Source: Microbacterium sp. SORGH_AS_0862
Lineage (GTDB): Bacteria > Actinomycetota > Actinomycetes > Actinomycetales > Microbacteriaceae
Direction of reading: 5' to 3'
NCBI RefSeq assembly: GCF_030818795.1
Contig: NZ_JAUTAY010000001.1
Coordinates: 1,240,001-1,304,000, forward strand
Length of the DNA: 64,000 nt
A program made the position numbers and the translations under genes. Positions 36,467 to 43,592 of the stretch are shown one piece after another; position 1 is the stretch's first letter, and each line of letters begins with the position of its first letter. The notes below the pieces were generated by a model. The model did no database searches and was not told where the DNA came from. It saw nothing but the letters and a program-made list of their open reading frames with translations.

Positions 36467-37432
36467 CTATAGCCGGTCGGATCCGTACGTGCGGCGGGCG
36501 CGGCCCGCGCGATGGCCGGGACTGGTCGAGGCGCCGATGCGATTCTCGATCGTGCCGAGTCCTTCCACCGTCATCGTCACGACATCGCCGACCTGGAGCG
36601 GCGGAATCACGAGATCGCCGCCGGCCCGGGCCCACCGTTCGGCGAGCGCGCCCTGCGAGGCCGTGCCGGTGGCCAGAATGTCGCCCGCACCGACCCACGC
36701 ATCCCGTGAAGCGTGCACCAGGAGCTCCTCGAACGACCACGACATGTTGCGCAGGTTGTCCGTTCCCACCGTCTCTCCGTTGACGGCGACGGACATCTCG
36801 AGCGCGTACCGGTCTCCTTCTCGGTACCTCTCGAGCTCGTCGGGCGTCGTCAGCCACGGACCGATCGTCGTCGCGAAGTCCTTGCCCTTGGACGGCCCGA
36901 GCCCCACCGCCATCTCCCCTCGCTGCACGTCGCGCGCGCTCCAGTCGTTCATGATGCAGAAGCCTGCGATATGCTGCGGCGCCTCTTCGAGGGACACGTC
37001 CCGAACGGTGTGCTTGACGACCATCGCCACCTCCAGCTCGAAGTCGAGCTGCTCGGTCTGCGACGGCATCGGGATCTCCGCGCCGGTCGGGACCACGGAC
37101 CACGGGTTCATGAAGACGAAAGCCGGCGCCTCGTACCACTGCGGCGGCACGGCCCTGCCCTCCTCCGCCTTCTTCATCCCGGCGATGTGCGCCTCGAAGG
37201 TCACGAAGTCGCGGATCGCCCGCGGCTCGACCGGCACGGTGTACTGCGCGCGGCCCACCGGGAGCTTCTGCTGCCGGCCGGCGCGCACATCGAGATCACG
37301 GCGGCGCTGCGCAGGCATGCTCAGCAGATCGAGCACCGTGGGATCGCCCGGTATGTCCTGGAGCGCTCCGTGCTGGACACGTCCCGTGTGAAGGATGCCG
37401 TTCGGACCGACGAAACGGGCGTACTGGACCAT
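36467..37432 (-). CDS. Fumarylacetoacetate-hydrolase-family enzyme, no. 1
   Basis: A 321-residue FAA-family protein. Metal ligands are visible as D-F-E-L-E-V (the E-x-E pair) and NDWSARD with the following GPSKGKDFATTIGPW; FVTFEAHI near residue 80 has the lid region. Members cleave C-C bonds of acylpyruvates or hydrate/decarboxylate 2-oxo-dienoates. It resembles the second FAA protein (47350) along its whole length, so the two may act on successive or alternative intermediates. The start codon is 2 nt after the ABM gene stop. The C-terminal 15 residues are not conserved. Confidence 0.85.
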   Translation of the reverse strand: MVQYARFVGPNGILHTGRVQHGALQDIPGDPTVLDLLSMPAQRRRDLDVRAGRQQKLPVGRAQYTVPVEPRAIRDFVTFEAHIAGMKKAEEGRAVPPQWYEAPAFVFMNPWSVVPTGAEIPMPSQTEQLDFELEVAMVVKHTVRDVSLEEAPQHIAGFCIMNDWSARDVQRGEMAVGLGPSKGKDFATTIGPWLTTPDELERYREGDRYALEMSVAVNGETVGTDNLRNMSWSFEELLVHASRDAWVGAGDILATGTASQGALAERWARAGGDLVIPPLQVGDVVTMTVEGLGTIENRIGASTSPGHRAGRARRTYGSDRL

Positions 37433-37434
37433 CG

Positions 37435-37728
37435 TCAGAACTCCAGCGTCTCGGAGAACAGTCGCTCCCGCGTGTCGAGCGCAGGAATCGCCTGTCCGAG
37501 CGCCCATCGGGCGAAGTGCGCGGAGGCGCCGTGCGCCGCGAATGCCTCCTCATCGACGTAGACCTCGAAGATGCGGAACACGTGCGGCTCCTCGGCGTTC
37601 TGATGCGCCTGGTAGTAGAGGTTGCCCGGCTCCGCGCGCGAGGCAGGTGACAGCTTCTCGAGCGCGTCCCTGACGGTCTCTTCCTGACCCGGCCGGGCGG
37701 TCCAGATTGCACTGCACACGAAAGACAT
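37435..37728 (-). CDS. Antibiotic-biosynthesis-monooxygenase-fold (ABM) protein
   Basis: A 97-residue protein of the dimeric alpha/beta-barrel (ABM/YgiN) type: SFVCSAIWTARPGQEETVRDAL, a central AEPGNLYYQAHQNAEEPHVFRIFEVYVDEEAF and a helix HGASAHFARWALGQ. Relatives are quinol monooxygenases or cofactor-free oxygenases acting on activated aromatic rings. In an aromatic catabolic unit this size and fold suggest a small cofactor-independent oxygenase or an isomerase. It is co-transcribed with the cyclase and FAA genes. Confidence 0.85.
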   Translation of the reverse strand: MSFVCSAIWTARPGQEETVRDALEKLSPASRAEPGNLYYQAHQNAEEPHVFRIFEVYVDEEAFAAHGASAHFARWALGQAIPALDTRERLFSETLEF

Positions 37729-37850
37729 GGCGATTCCTCTCAAGACATCGTTGTCACGGCTAGGCGCGGCACCCCACGCTACGCAGTGAGGGCAAGCGCC
37801 CACCACGCGGTGCCGGCGATGACTGCTATCGCGCGCCGCTACGCCAGAGC

Positions 37851-38618
37851 TCATTCGTCGAAGATCGCCACCGCACGCGTCCAGCCGGCGGATGCGGCGC
37901 GAACCTTCGCGGGGAAGCAGGCCACGGTGAAGCCGAACGCCGGCAACGACTCGAGGTTCTGGAGCTTCTCGATCTGGCAGTAGGCGACCTCGGCGCCCGC
38001 CTTGTGCCCCTCCCACACGATGGACGGGTCGCCCGTCCGTGCGAACTCACGACGGGTGACGCTGACGGGCGCGTCCCATCCCCAGGCATCCGTGCCGACG
38101 ACGCGGACTCCCCTGTCGGTGAGGTGCAAAGTAGCCTCCCGCCCGAATCCGATCCCGGTGTCGTAGTAGTCCTCCTGCCCGTAGGCGGCCGAGGCGATCG
38201 TGTGCGCGAGAACGATGTCGAACGGACGGAGCGCGTAGCCGATGCGGTCGAGTTCGGCATCGATGTCCGCGGCGGTCACGAGATGTCCCTGAGGCAGGTG
38301 GCGCAGATCGAGCTTGACGCCGGGCCGGAAGAACCAGTCCAGGGGTACCTCGTCGATCGTCCAGGCCCTCTCCCCGCGGTTCATGGTCGGGTGGTAGTGC
38401 CACGGGGCATCCACATGGGTGCCGGAGTGCGTCGTCAAGGTGAGCGTCTCGGCGGCGAGTCCCTGACCGTCCGGCAGCTGATCCGGCCGGATGCCGTACA
38501 TGGCCTCCATGTCTCGGCGACCGGCGATGTGGTCCTTGTAGTCGATCGTGGGTCGCAGGAACGGAGGATCTACAGGGATCACATCGTCCAGCGGCATGGA
38601 CAGGTCTACGAAACGCAT
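37851..38618 (-). CDS. Cyclase-family (kynurenine-formamidase-like) metal hydrolase
   Basis: A 255-residue protein of PF04199. The metal site H-S-G-T-H-V-D-A-P-W-H (His64, His68, Asp70, His74) is complete. Relatives hydrolyse N-formylkynurenine, amides or lactones. TDAWGWDAP and the C-terminal AFPVKV-like ACFPAKVRAASAGWTRAVAI are family features. It is the first gene of its unit and has the shared box 67 nt upstream. Hydrolysis of a lactone, amide or ester formed after ring cleavage is a reasonable role, but the substrate is not known. Confidence 0.88.
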   Translation of the reverse strand: MRFVDLSMPLDDVIPVDPPFLRPTIDYKDHIAGRRDMEAMYGIRPDQLPDGQGLAAETLTLTTHSGTHVDAPWHYHPTMNRGERAWTIDEVPLDWFFRPGVKLDLRHLPQGHLVTAADIDAELDRIGYALRPFDIVLAHTIASAAYGQEDYYDTGIGFGREATLHLTDRGVRVVGTDAWGWDAPVSVTRREFARTGDPSIVWEGHKAGAEVAYCQIEKLQNLESLPAFGFTVACFPAKVRAASAGWTRAVAIFDE

Positions 38619-38684
38619 GGCAACTCCTTCGTCGTGCGCACCATCCTGGACGCGGCAGCCGTCTGCCGACACCCGTCCCGGACG

Positions 38685-38695
38685 ATGCCAGGCAT
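38685..38695 (-). promoter_or_regulatory. Shared catabolic box, copy at the cyclase operon
   Basis: ATGCCAGGCAT, a perfect palindrome around one central base and identical to the consensus. It lies 67 nt upstream of the cyclase start, between the O-demethylase stop and the cyclase gene. Confidence 0.7.
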
Positions 38696-38723
38696 GCGCA
38701 CGACGGGTGTCGGGCTACGCGAC

Positions 38724-40139
38724 TCAGTCGCGCCGGTAGTCCTCTCGCGCGACCCTCGAGTACGGAGCGGGACTCACGATGGCCCTGATGGGCACGATGT
38801 CGGTGGGCTCGACGCGATAGCCGTCGTAGCCGCCGCCGAGCTCGCCCCAGCCGATGACGACCTCGTCGCCGACCCGGACGGTGTCGTCCACGAGCGCCAT
38901 CGACAGCAGGGACCGCTCGTTGGCCGTGTAGGCCGTGTACGCGGAGTTGCCGACGGAACGACCGTCGACGGTCAGGGTGTCGTAGTGCTTGTCGAGCTTG
39001 TCGCACATGACCGGAAGGTGCAGGAAACGCACGTCCCGCCCCCCGGGGGTGAGCATCTCTCGCAGCAGCGCCGCCGCATCCTCCGGGTCCCACTGGAGCG
39101 TCACCTTCGTCAGTCGCGGGTCTGCGGCTCGGCGCAGGAGCGCATCCCGACCGTAGAAGTCGTGATCGGCGTGGATGAGGCGGTCGTACCCTAGATCGAA
39201 CGGCGACCGGTAGTAGCCCTCGACACGGTCGTGCGCGAGGCTTCCGGACAGGCGGATCATCCCCTCCCCCGCGTTGGCGGGCAGCCATTCACGGTACGCG
39301 CGCATCTCCTCCCCCTCGTAGATGGCGGGAAGGACCGCCTGGTACCACCCGGACTCGATCGCCCCGATCAGGTAGGCCTGCCCGCCCACGAGCTCGAGTT
39401 CGAACTCGCGACCCGCTGCGACGATCGCGTCTCGCACGGTCTCCCGCTTCTCATACGGACCCCAGATCTCGAGGCCGGCGACGCCGGCCATCCCGTGACG
39501 GAGCGCACGACAGCGCACACCCCCGATCGTGATCTCGGTCATGTGGAAGAACTTCACATCGCCGAGCGGTCCGCCGTTCAACTTCTCGATCAGCGCGGCA
39601 GCTCTCGGCCCTTGAATCTGATAGCGGAAGTCCGGACGGTCGTGGGCGAAGCCGTTGGGGTACACAGGAGCCTTGCGGTCGTACCGCGCCTCGACGTCGT
39701 AGTCGCCGGTCTGGGCCTGATACATGAGCCAGTTCTGAACGAACCCGGCACCGAACACGGAGAACTGCCGCGGCGCGAGGTGGAACACGATCCCGTCGCC
39801 GATCATGTCTCCGCGCTCGGTGACGCAGACGATCTGGCGGGCGGAGTTCGGACGGAAGGTCGTGAAGTCGTTGATGGCGAAATCGGACAGCAGCCTCATC
39901 GCATCGGGCCCCGACAGGAACAGCCCCGACATGTGGTGGGTCTGGTCGAACAACGCCACCCGCTCGCGCCACGCCCGCGTCTCACGTTCCCACAGGGAGA
40001 ACTCGCCCGGAATGACGGGGATGATCTGCTGCGGCTGGAACTCGTCGCGTGCGTCGGGACGCGCGTACTTGTGTGCGCGCAGCAACCGGAGGGGGCCTCC
40101 AGCCTCGGTCAGCAGTGATTCCAAGCTCTGGGTCGTCAT
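38724..40139 (-). CDS. LigM-like tetrahydrofolate-dependent aromatic O-demethylase
   Basis: A 471-residue GcvT-fold protein, the same length as LigM of Sphingobium (vanillate/3-O-methylgallate demethylase) as I remember it. Matching blocks are LFDQTHHMSGLFL (63-75), NWLMYQAQTGDYDV (136-149), RYQIQGPRA (172-180), LRHGMAGVAGLEIWGPYE (213-230), QAYLIGAIESGW (254-265, with Tyr256 where LigM has its catalytic Tyr) and IVSPAPYS near the end. It would move a methyl group from an aromatic methoxy group to tetrahydrofolate. DmdA-like or dimethylglycine-type activity is the alternative. No metF/ligH-like gene for C1 recycling is nearby. Confidence 0.82.
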   Translation of the reverse strand: MTTQSLESLLTEAGGPLRLLRAHKYARPDARDEFQPQQIIPVIPGEFSLWERETRAWRERVALFDQTHHMSGLFLSGPDAMRLLSDFAINDFTTFRPNSARQIVCVTERGDMIGDGIVFHLAPRQFSVFGAGFVQNWLMYQAQTGDYDVEARYDRKAPVYPNGFAHDRPDFRYQIQGPRAAALIEKLNGGPLGDVKFFHMTEITIGGVRCRALRHGMAGVAGLEIWGPYEKRETVRDAIVAAGREFELELVGGQAYLIGAIESGWYQAVLPAIYEGEEMRAYREWLPANAGEGMIRLSGSLAHDRVEGYYRSPFDLGYDRLIHADHDFYGRDALLRRAADPRLTKVTLQWDPEDAAALLREMLTPGGRDVRFLHLPVMCDKLDKHYDTLTVDGRSVGNSAYTAYTANERSLLSMALVDDTVRVGDEVVIGWGELGGGYDGYRVEPTDIVPIRAIVSPAPYSRVAREDYRRD

Positions 40140-40205
40140 GACGGGTCTCCTTCGTCCTCAAGCCATGGCGGCCGTCCGCATGGACGGCGCAGACCGAGTC
40201 TGGAC

Positions 40206-40225
40206 TTCAGAATTGATATTCTGAA
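40206..40225. promoter_or_regulatory. TetR-type operator between demethylase and TetR genes
   Basis: TTCAGAATTGATATTCTGAA: 8-bp perfect inverted arms around TGAT, strikingly AT-rich for this genome. It lies 67 nt upstream of the demethylase start and 62 nt upstream of the TetR start, the expected place for a self-regulating TetR repressor controlling both genes. Confidence 0.7.
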
Positions 40226-40238
40226 TACTGGGCGGGCG

Positions 40239-40249
40239 ATGCCACGTAT
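40239..40249 (-). promoter_or_regulatory. Shared catabolic box, copy at the demethylase gene
   Basis: On the plus strand ATGCCACGTAT, 9 of 11 matches to the consensus ATGCCAGGCAT and preceded by the same GGCG found before the boxes at 43498 and 34614. It lies 100 nt upstream of the demethylase start, next to the TetR-type operator, so this promoter appears to have two inputs. Confidence 0.5.
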
Positions 40250-40286
40250 CGACCGTCTCTCGCGTCGCCGGTGCGACACTGGGGCG

Positions 40287-40928
40287 ATGCTGGAGACGCC
40301 CGGGCTGCGACCGCCCCGCCAGGAGCGGTCGCGACGCACGCTCGAACGCGTGCTCGACGCCGGGGCCGACGTGTTCGCCGCGCACGGATACGAGGGCTTG
40401 ACGATCGCCGAGGTCTGCCGCATCGCGAAGACATCCCCCGGCGCTGTATACACCCGCTTCGAGAGCAAGGCCGTGCTGGTGCGCGCCGTCCACGATCACG
40501 TGCTGACGGCGCTCAGCGCCGAGCTCGACGCGGCCTTCGCCCCTCACTCGGAGTGGGACGCTCTGGAGACGGCGCAGTTCGTCGAGCGCGCCGTGAACGT
40601 GCTCATCCTCCACTTGCGTCGACACGCACCGATCGTCCGCGCCATCGTGCTGCGGGCAGCCGTGGATCCGGTCATGCGCACCAGCGGCGCACCCCGCATC
40701 CGATCGATGGCCGATGCCTTCACCGCGCGCATGCTCGATCGAGCAGCCGACTACCCCCACCCCGACCCGGAGACGGCCGTGCGCGACGCCTTCGGCATGG
40801 TGTTCGAGGCGCTGTCCTGGGACATCGCCTTCGGCAGCGACTATCGCGCGTCCGGCGCGCTCGGCGCCCCTCCCGACGCACGACTGCCCTCGACGTGCCG
40901 CATGCTCCTGCTCACGTCGCCGGCCTGA
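40287..40928 (+). CDS. TetR-family regulator
   Basis: A 213-residue TetR regulator. The helix-turn-helix is ADVFAAHGYEGLTIAEVC followed by TSPGAVYTRFESKAVLV (about 22-62), a normal TetR_N domain; the ligand domain is not assignable. The ATG at 40287 is immediately before the conserved region. It is divergent from the O-demethylase gene with an AT-rich 20-bp palindrome between them and probably represses it until a methoxy-aromatic or its acyl derivative is present. Confidence 0.88.
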   Translation: MLETPGLRPPRQERSRRTLERVLDAGADVFAAHGYEGLTIAEVCRIAKTSPGAVYTRFESKAVLVRAVHDHVLTALSAELDAAFAPHSEWDALETAQFVERAVNVLILHLRRHAPIVRAIVLRAAVDPVMRTSGAPRIRSMADAFTARMLDRAADYPHPDPETAVRDAFGMVFEALSWDIAFGSDYRASGALGAPPDARLPSTCRMLLLTSPA

Positions 40929-40967
40929 GGAGGCTCTCGACCGGCCGGGAGGTCACCGCCGATCGTG

Positions 40968-41489
40968 TCATTCGTGACGGACCGCGATCTGCTCCGGCTC
41001 CAACTGCACGGCCCAGCCTTCGATCGTTCCCGCGTTCTCGTACTCCTCGATCTGAAGGATCTGACGGCCGCGCTCGACGGTCTGCTCCATGGATGAGGTG
41101 ACGAACGCGTACAGACTCAACCAGGCCGTCTCTTCGAACGCGACACCGCCGATGACGAGGACGTTCGCGTCCACCACGCCGCGCGCCGCGGCAGCGTCGC
41201 GCGCGGAGACGGTGGCGACCACGGCGCGCGCGCCATTGACCTTGTTGGCCGCAACCGCACCGGCCGGCGCCTCGTCCAGGACGAGGATCCCGAAGGCGTC
41301 GATCCCGCCGTCCTGATCGGCGACGACCGCCCCGCCGACTCTGATCGCGTAAGCAGGGTAGTCGTCACCGTCGTCGTAGGCGTCGGCGCCGAGCCACACC
41401 ACATCGAAGCCGGCGCGACGCGCCCGCTCCTCGAGCGCACGGCCCAAGGCGTAGCCACCGTGGTCGGCGGCGATGTAGATGCGTGTCAT
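40968..41489 (-). CDS. RpiB/LacA-fold protein lacking the catalytic Cys motif
   Basis: A 173-residue protein with the RpiB/LacAB fold: IYIAADHGGYALGRAL, GADAYDDGDDYPAYA, then a strand-loop ending ANKVNGARAVVATVS and ANVLVIGG. In sugar-phosphate isomerases the loop before ANK is C-G-T-G-x-G with the catalytic base Cys; here it reads L-D-E-A-P-A-G. The enzyme therefore is unlikely to isomerise ribose or galactose phosphates by the normal mechanism. It is encoded directly after the extradiol dioxygenase (42 nt apart), which suggests a new isomerase or binding role in the catabolic pathway. Confidence 0.75.
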   Translation of the reverse strand: MTRIYIAADHGGYALGRALEERARRAGFDVVWLGADAYDDGDDYPAYAIRVGGAVVADQDGGIDAFGILVLDEAPAGAVAANKVNGARAVVATVSARDAAAARGVVDANVLVIGGVAFEETAWLSLYAFVTSSMEQTVERGRQILQIEEYENAGTIEGWAVQLEPEQIAVRHE

Positions 41490-41530
41490 GAGCTGAACCT
41501 CCTTGTCGAGAGCGTGCGGGACGTGCCGTG

Positions 41531-42466
41531 TCAGACGGGCGGGGCGACGAACAGCCCCTTGTCGATGTCGTTGAACGACTCCCGCGCGACGAGCTCGCTC
41601 ATCTCCTGGGCGGTCCCCCACTGATCCTGCGTCGACAGACGGCTGATGTCGTGCCTGTGCGCGACCCACGAGTCGTCGTCGACCGTCGCCAGCTCCGTGG
41701 TGTACTCGATCGTGTTGCCGGCGGGGTCGAGGAAGTACGCGAACGTGTTGTCACCGGCATTGTGCCGGCCCGGGCCCCAGATCATCCGCGCTCCGGAGCG
41801 CAGGATCTTGCCCGCGCCGCGCATCCACTCCTCGATCCCGCGCATCTCGAACGAGAGATGGTGCAGCGAGTGGTGCGGCCCCATCGCCACTGCGATCGAA
41901 TGATGGTTCGTGTTGCAGCGCAGGAAATGCATCATGTCGACGCCGTCCGGGCGTACGAGCGAGTCGGAGACGGTGAAATCGAGGTGCTCGACGTACCACT
42001 GCACCGTTCGGTTGAGATCCGCCGAGTTGAACACCATGTGCGAGAGCTTGGCCGGGATCGGTTCGCGTTCACGGATCTTCCGCGCCTGCCGAAGTCCGTA
42101 ACCGGTCGAGAACTCCAGAACGCGACCGTCGATGTCGAAGACACGGAAACCGTACCCGCCGGCGAACCCCGTGAGCTCACGCGGCTCGTGCACGAAGACG
42201 ACGTCCTCGTCATGCAGCTTGGCTGCCAGCGTCTCGAGATCGGCGAGGTCGGCGACGGCGAAACCGACGAGGTCGACGCGCTTCTCGTCGCGGCGCAGCC
42301 GCAGAATGAACGGCTCCGTGGACCCTTCTGCGGCGAGGTAGCTCAGTCCGTCCTCCGCGTGCACCTCGGTCAGGCCCCAATGGTCGACGAAGAAGTCGCG
42401 TTCGATGTCGAAGTTCGGCACCGCGAGGGCGCCGTAGCGCAGGTGGGATACGAGGCGTCGCGTCAT
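41531..42466 (-). CDS. Type I extradiol (catechol 2,3-dioxygenase-like) dioxygenase
   Basis: A 311-residue two-module VOC protein. The C-terminal module contains the facial triad of type I extradiol enzymes: His143 (KLSHMVFNSADL), a His of the LHHLSFEM segment (about 202-203) and Glu254 (GNTIEYTTE), plus the second-sphere HSIAVAMG region. The N-terminal module is catalytically empty, as usual. It should cleave a catechol next to its hydroxyl pair. AAAGGG precedes the start; an ATG one codon earlier (42469) is possible. It is followed by the RpiB-like gene and divergent from LysR no. 2. Confidence 0.88.
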   Translation of the reverse strand: MTRRLVSHLRYGALAVPNFDIERDFFVDHWGLTEVHAEDGLSYLAAEGSTEPFILRLRRDEKRVDLVGFAVADLADLETLAAKLHDEDVVFVHEPRELTGFAGGYGFRVFDIDGRVLEFSTGYGLRQARKIREREPIPAKLSHMVFNSADLNRTVQWYVEHLDFTVSDSLVRPDGVDMMHFLRCNTNHHSIAVAMGPHHSLHHLSFEMRGIEEWMRGAGKILRSGARMIWGPGRHNAGDNTFAYFLDPAGNTIEYTTELATVDDDSWVAHRHDISRLSTQDQWGTAQEMSELVARESFNDIDKGLFVAPPV

Positions 42467-42559
42467 CATCGACCCTTTCTCGAAAGCGATGGCGCCACAA
42501 CGATGCGGCCCCACCCCGAGGGTAGGACTCTCGCCCGACGCTGGCCATGTCGGGGCCGG

Positions 42560-42570
42560 ATACCATGCAT
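42560..42570 (-). promoter_or_regulatory. Shared catabolic box (weaker), dioxygenase/LysR divergent promoter
   Basis: ATACCATGCAT matches the consensus ATGCCAGGCAT at 9 of 11 positions. It is 94 nt upstream of the dioxygenase start and overlaps TACCAT, a possible leaderless -10 element of LysR no. 2 (GTG at 42573), so binding here would activate the dioxygenase and repress the regulator, the classic LTTR arrangement. Confidence 0.45.
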
Positions 42571-42572
42571 CT

Positions 42573-43490
42573 GTGGCCAACGGTGACCCGGATCTGAATC
42601 TTCTCGTCTCGCTGCGCGCTCTCCTGGAGGAGGCCAACGTGACCCGCGCTGGCGAGCGCATCGGCGTGGGTCAATCGACGATGTCCTCCGCTCTGGCACG
42701 GCTTCGCGCCCTGTTCCTCGACGAACTGCTCGTGCGCGTGGGTCGCGACTACGAACTGACGCCGCTCGCACGCCAGATCCTGCCGCAGGTGCAGCGCACT
42801 CTTCCGTTGGTCGCACTCGCGCTCGGCCAGGAGGAGTCGTTCGAGCCGGCAACCAGTCGCCGCTCCTTCACCATCCAGGTCACCGACTACGGCGCCATCG
42901 AGCTACGCCCCCTGTTCGCGCTGGCGAATGCGCTCGCACCCGGGATCCGCTTCGACTTCCCGCGGCTTCCCGCCGACCCGGTGGACACGGACCATGACAT
43001 GCTCGCGCACGACTTCGCCGTCGCGCCACCGGGCATCGGCATCGAGGCGGAGGGCATGGACCTGTTCCGGGACCCGTACGTCGTGGTCGCCGACCGCAAG
43101 AACCCGCGCGTCGCCGACGGACGGATCTCCCTCGACGACTTCGTGCAGAGTCCTCTGATCCGCTGCGATTTCGGCCGAGGTCATCTCACGCCCGCCGAAC
43201 GCCGGATGCGAGAGGTCGGCGCGCTCCCGCACGTGCGGGTGACGACGTCCACGATGCTCGCGATCCCCCTCATCATCGGCGGGGGCAGCGACTTGATCGG
43301 GGTTCTGCCGCGTCGCCTCGCCGAGCGCAATCGCGCGGCGACCGGGACGGTACTCGTGCCCACGCCCTTCCCGGACGTCGAGCTCATCCAGCGGCTGTGG
43401 TGGCACCCGTCGCACGCGCGCGACGAAGGCCACCGGTGGTTCCGCGACCTGGCCGCGGAGACCGTGGCCTCAGGAGCCCTCGAACCCTGA
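42573..43490 (+). CDS. LysR regulator of the catabolic island (NahR/NodD-like), no. 2
   Basis: A 305-residue LysR regulator with GTG start: GDPDLNLLVSLRALLEE, then VTRAGERIGVGQSTMSSALARL as helix-turn-helix. It shares the DLNLL ... TRAGE opening and ELTPLAR segment with LysR no. 1 (35476). It is divergent from the extradiol dioxygenase and is followed after 7 nt by a perfect copy of the shared box before the monooxygenase operon. Activation of both flanking operons is likely. Confidence 0.9.
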   Translation: MANGDPDLNLLVSLRALLEEANVTRAGERIGVGQSTMSSALARLRALFLDELLVRVGRDYELTPLARQILPQVQRTLPLVALALGQEESFEPATSRRSFTIQVTDYGAIELRPLFALANALAPGIRFDFPRLPADPVDTDHDMLAHDFAVAPPGIGIEAEGMDLFRDPYVVVADRKNPRVADGRISLDDFVQSPLIRCDFGRGHLTPAERRMREVGALPHVRVTTSTMLAIPLIIGGGSDLIGVLPRRLAERNRAATGTVLVPTPFPDVELIQRLWWHPSHARDEGHRWFRDLAAETVASGALEP

Positions 43491-43497
43491 GCCGGCG

Positions 43498-43508
43498 ATG
43501 CCAGGCAT
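43498..43508 (+). promoter_or_regulatory. Shared catabolic box, copy at the monooxygenase operon
   Basis: ATGCCAGGCAT, identical to the box at 38685, inside GGCGATGCCAGGCATCATC. It starts 7 nt after the LysR stop and lies 85 nt before the FAD monooxygenase start. The flanks match those of the box at 34614 at all but one position. Confidence 0.7.
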
Positions 43509-43592
43509 CATCAGGCGGCAGTGGCGAGCAGCGCGCCGATCCGCCTAGCGTCATGCAGAGGATGCATCGCGGCATCCGGAGCGGAGACGAGG

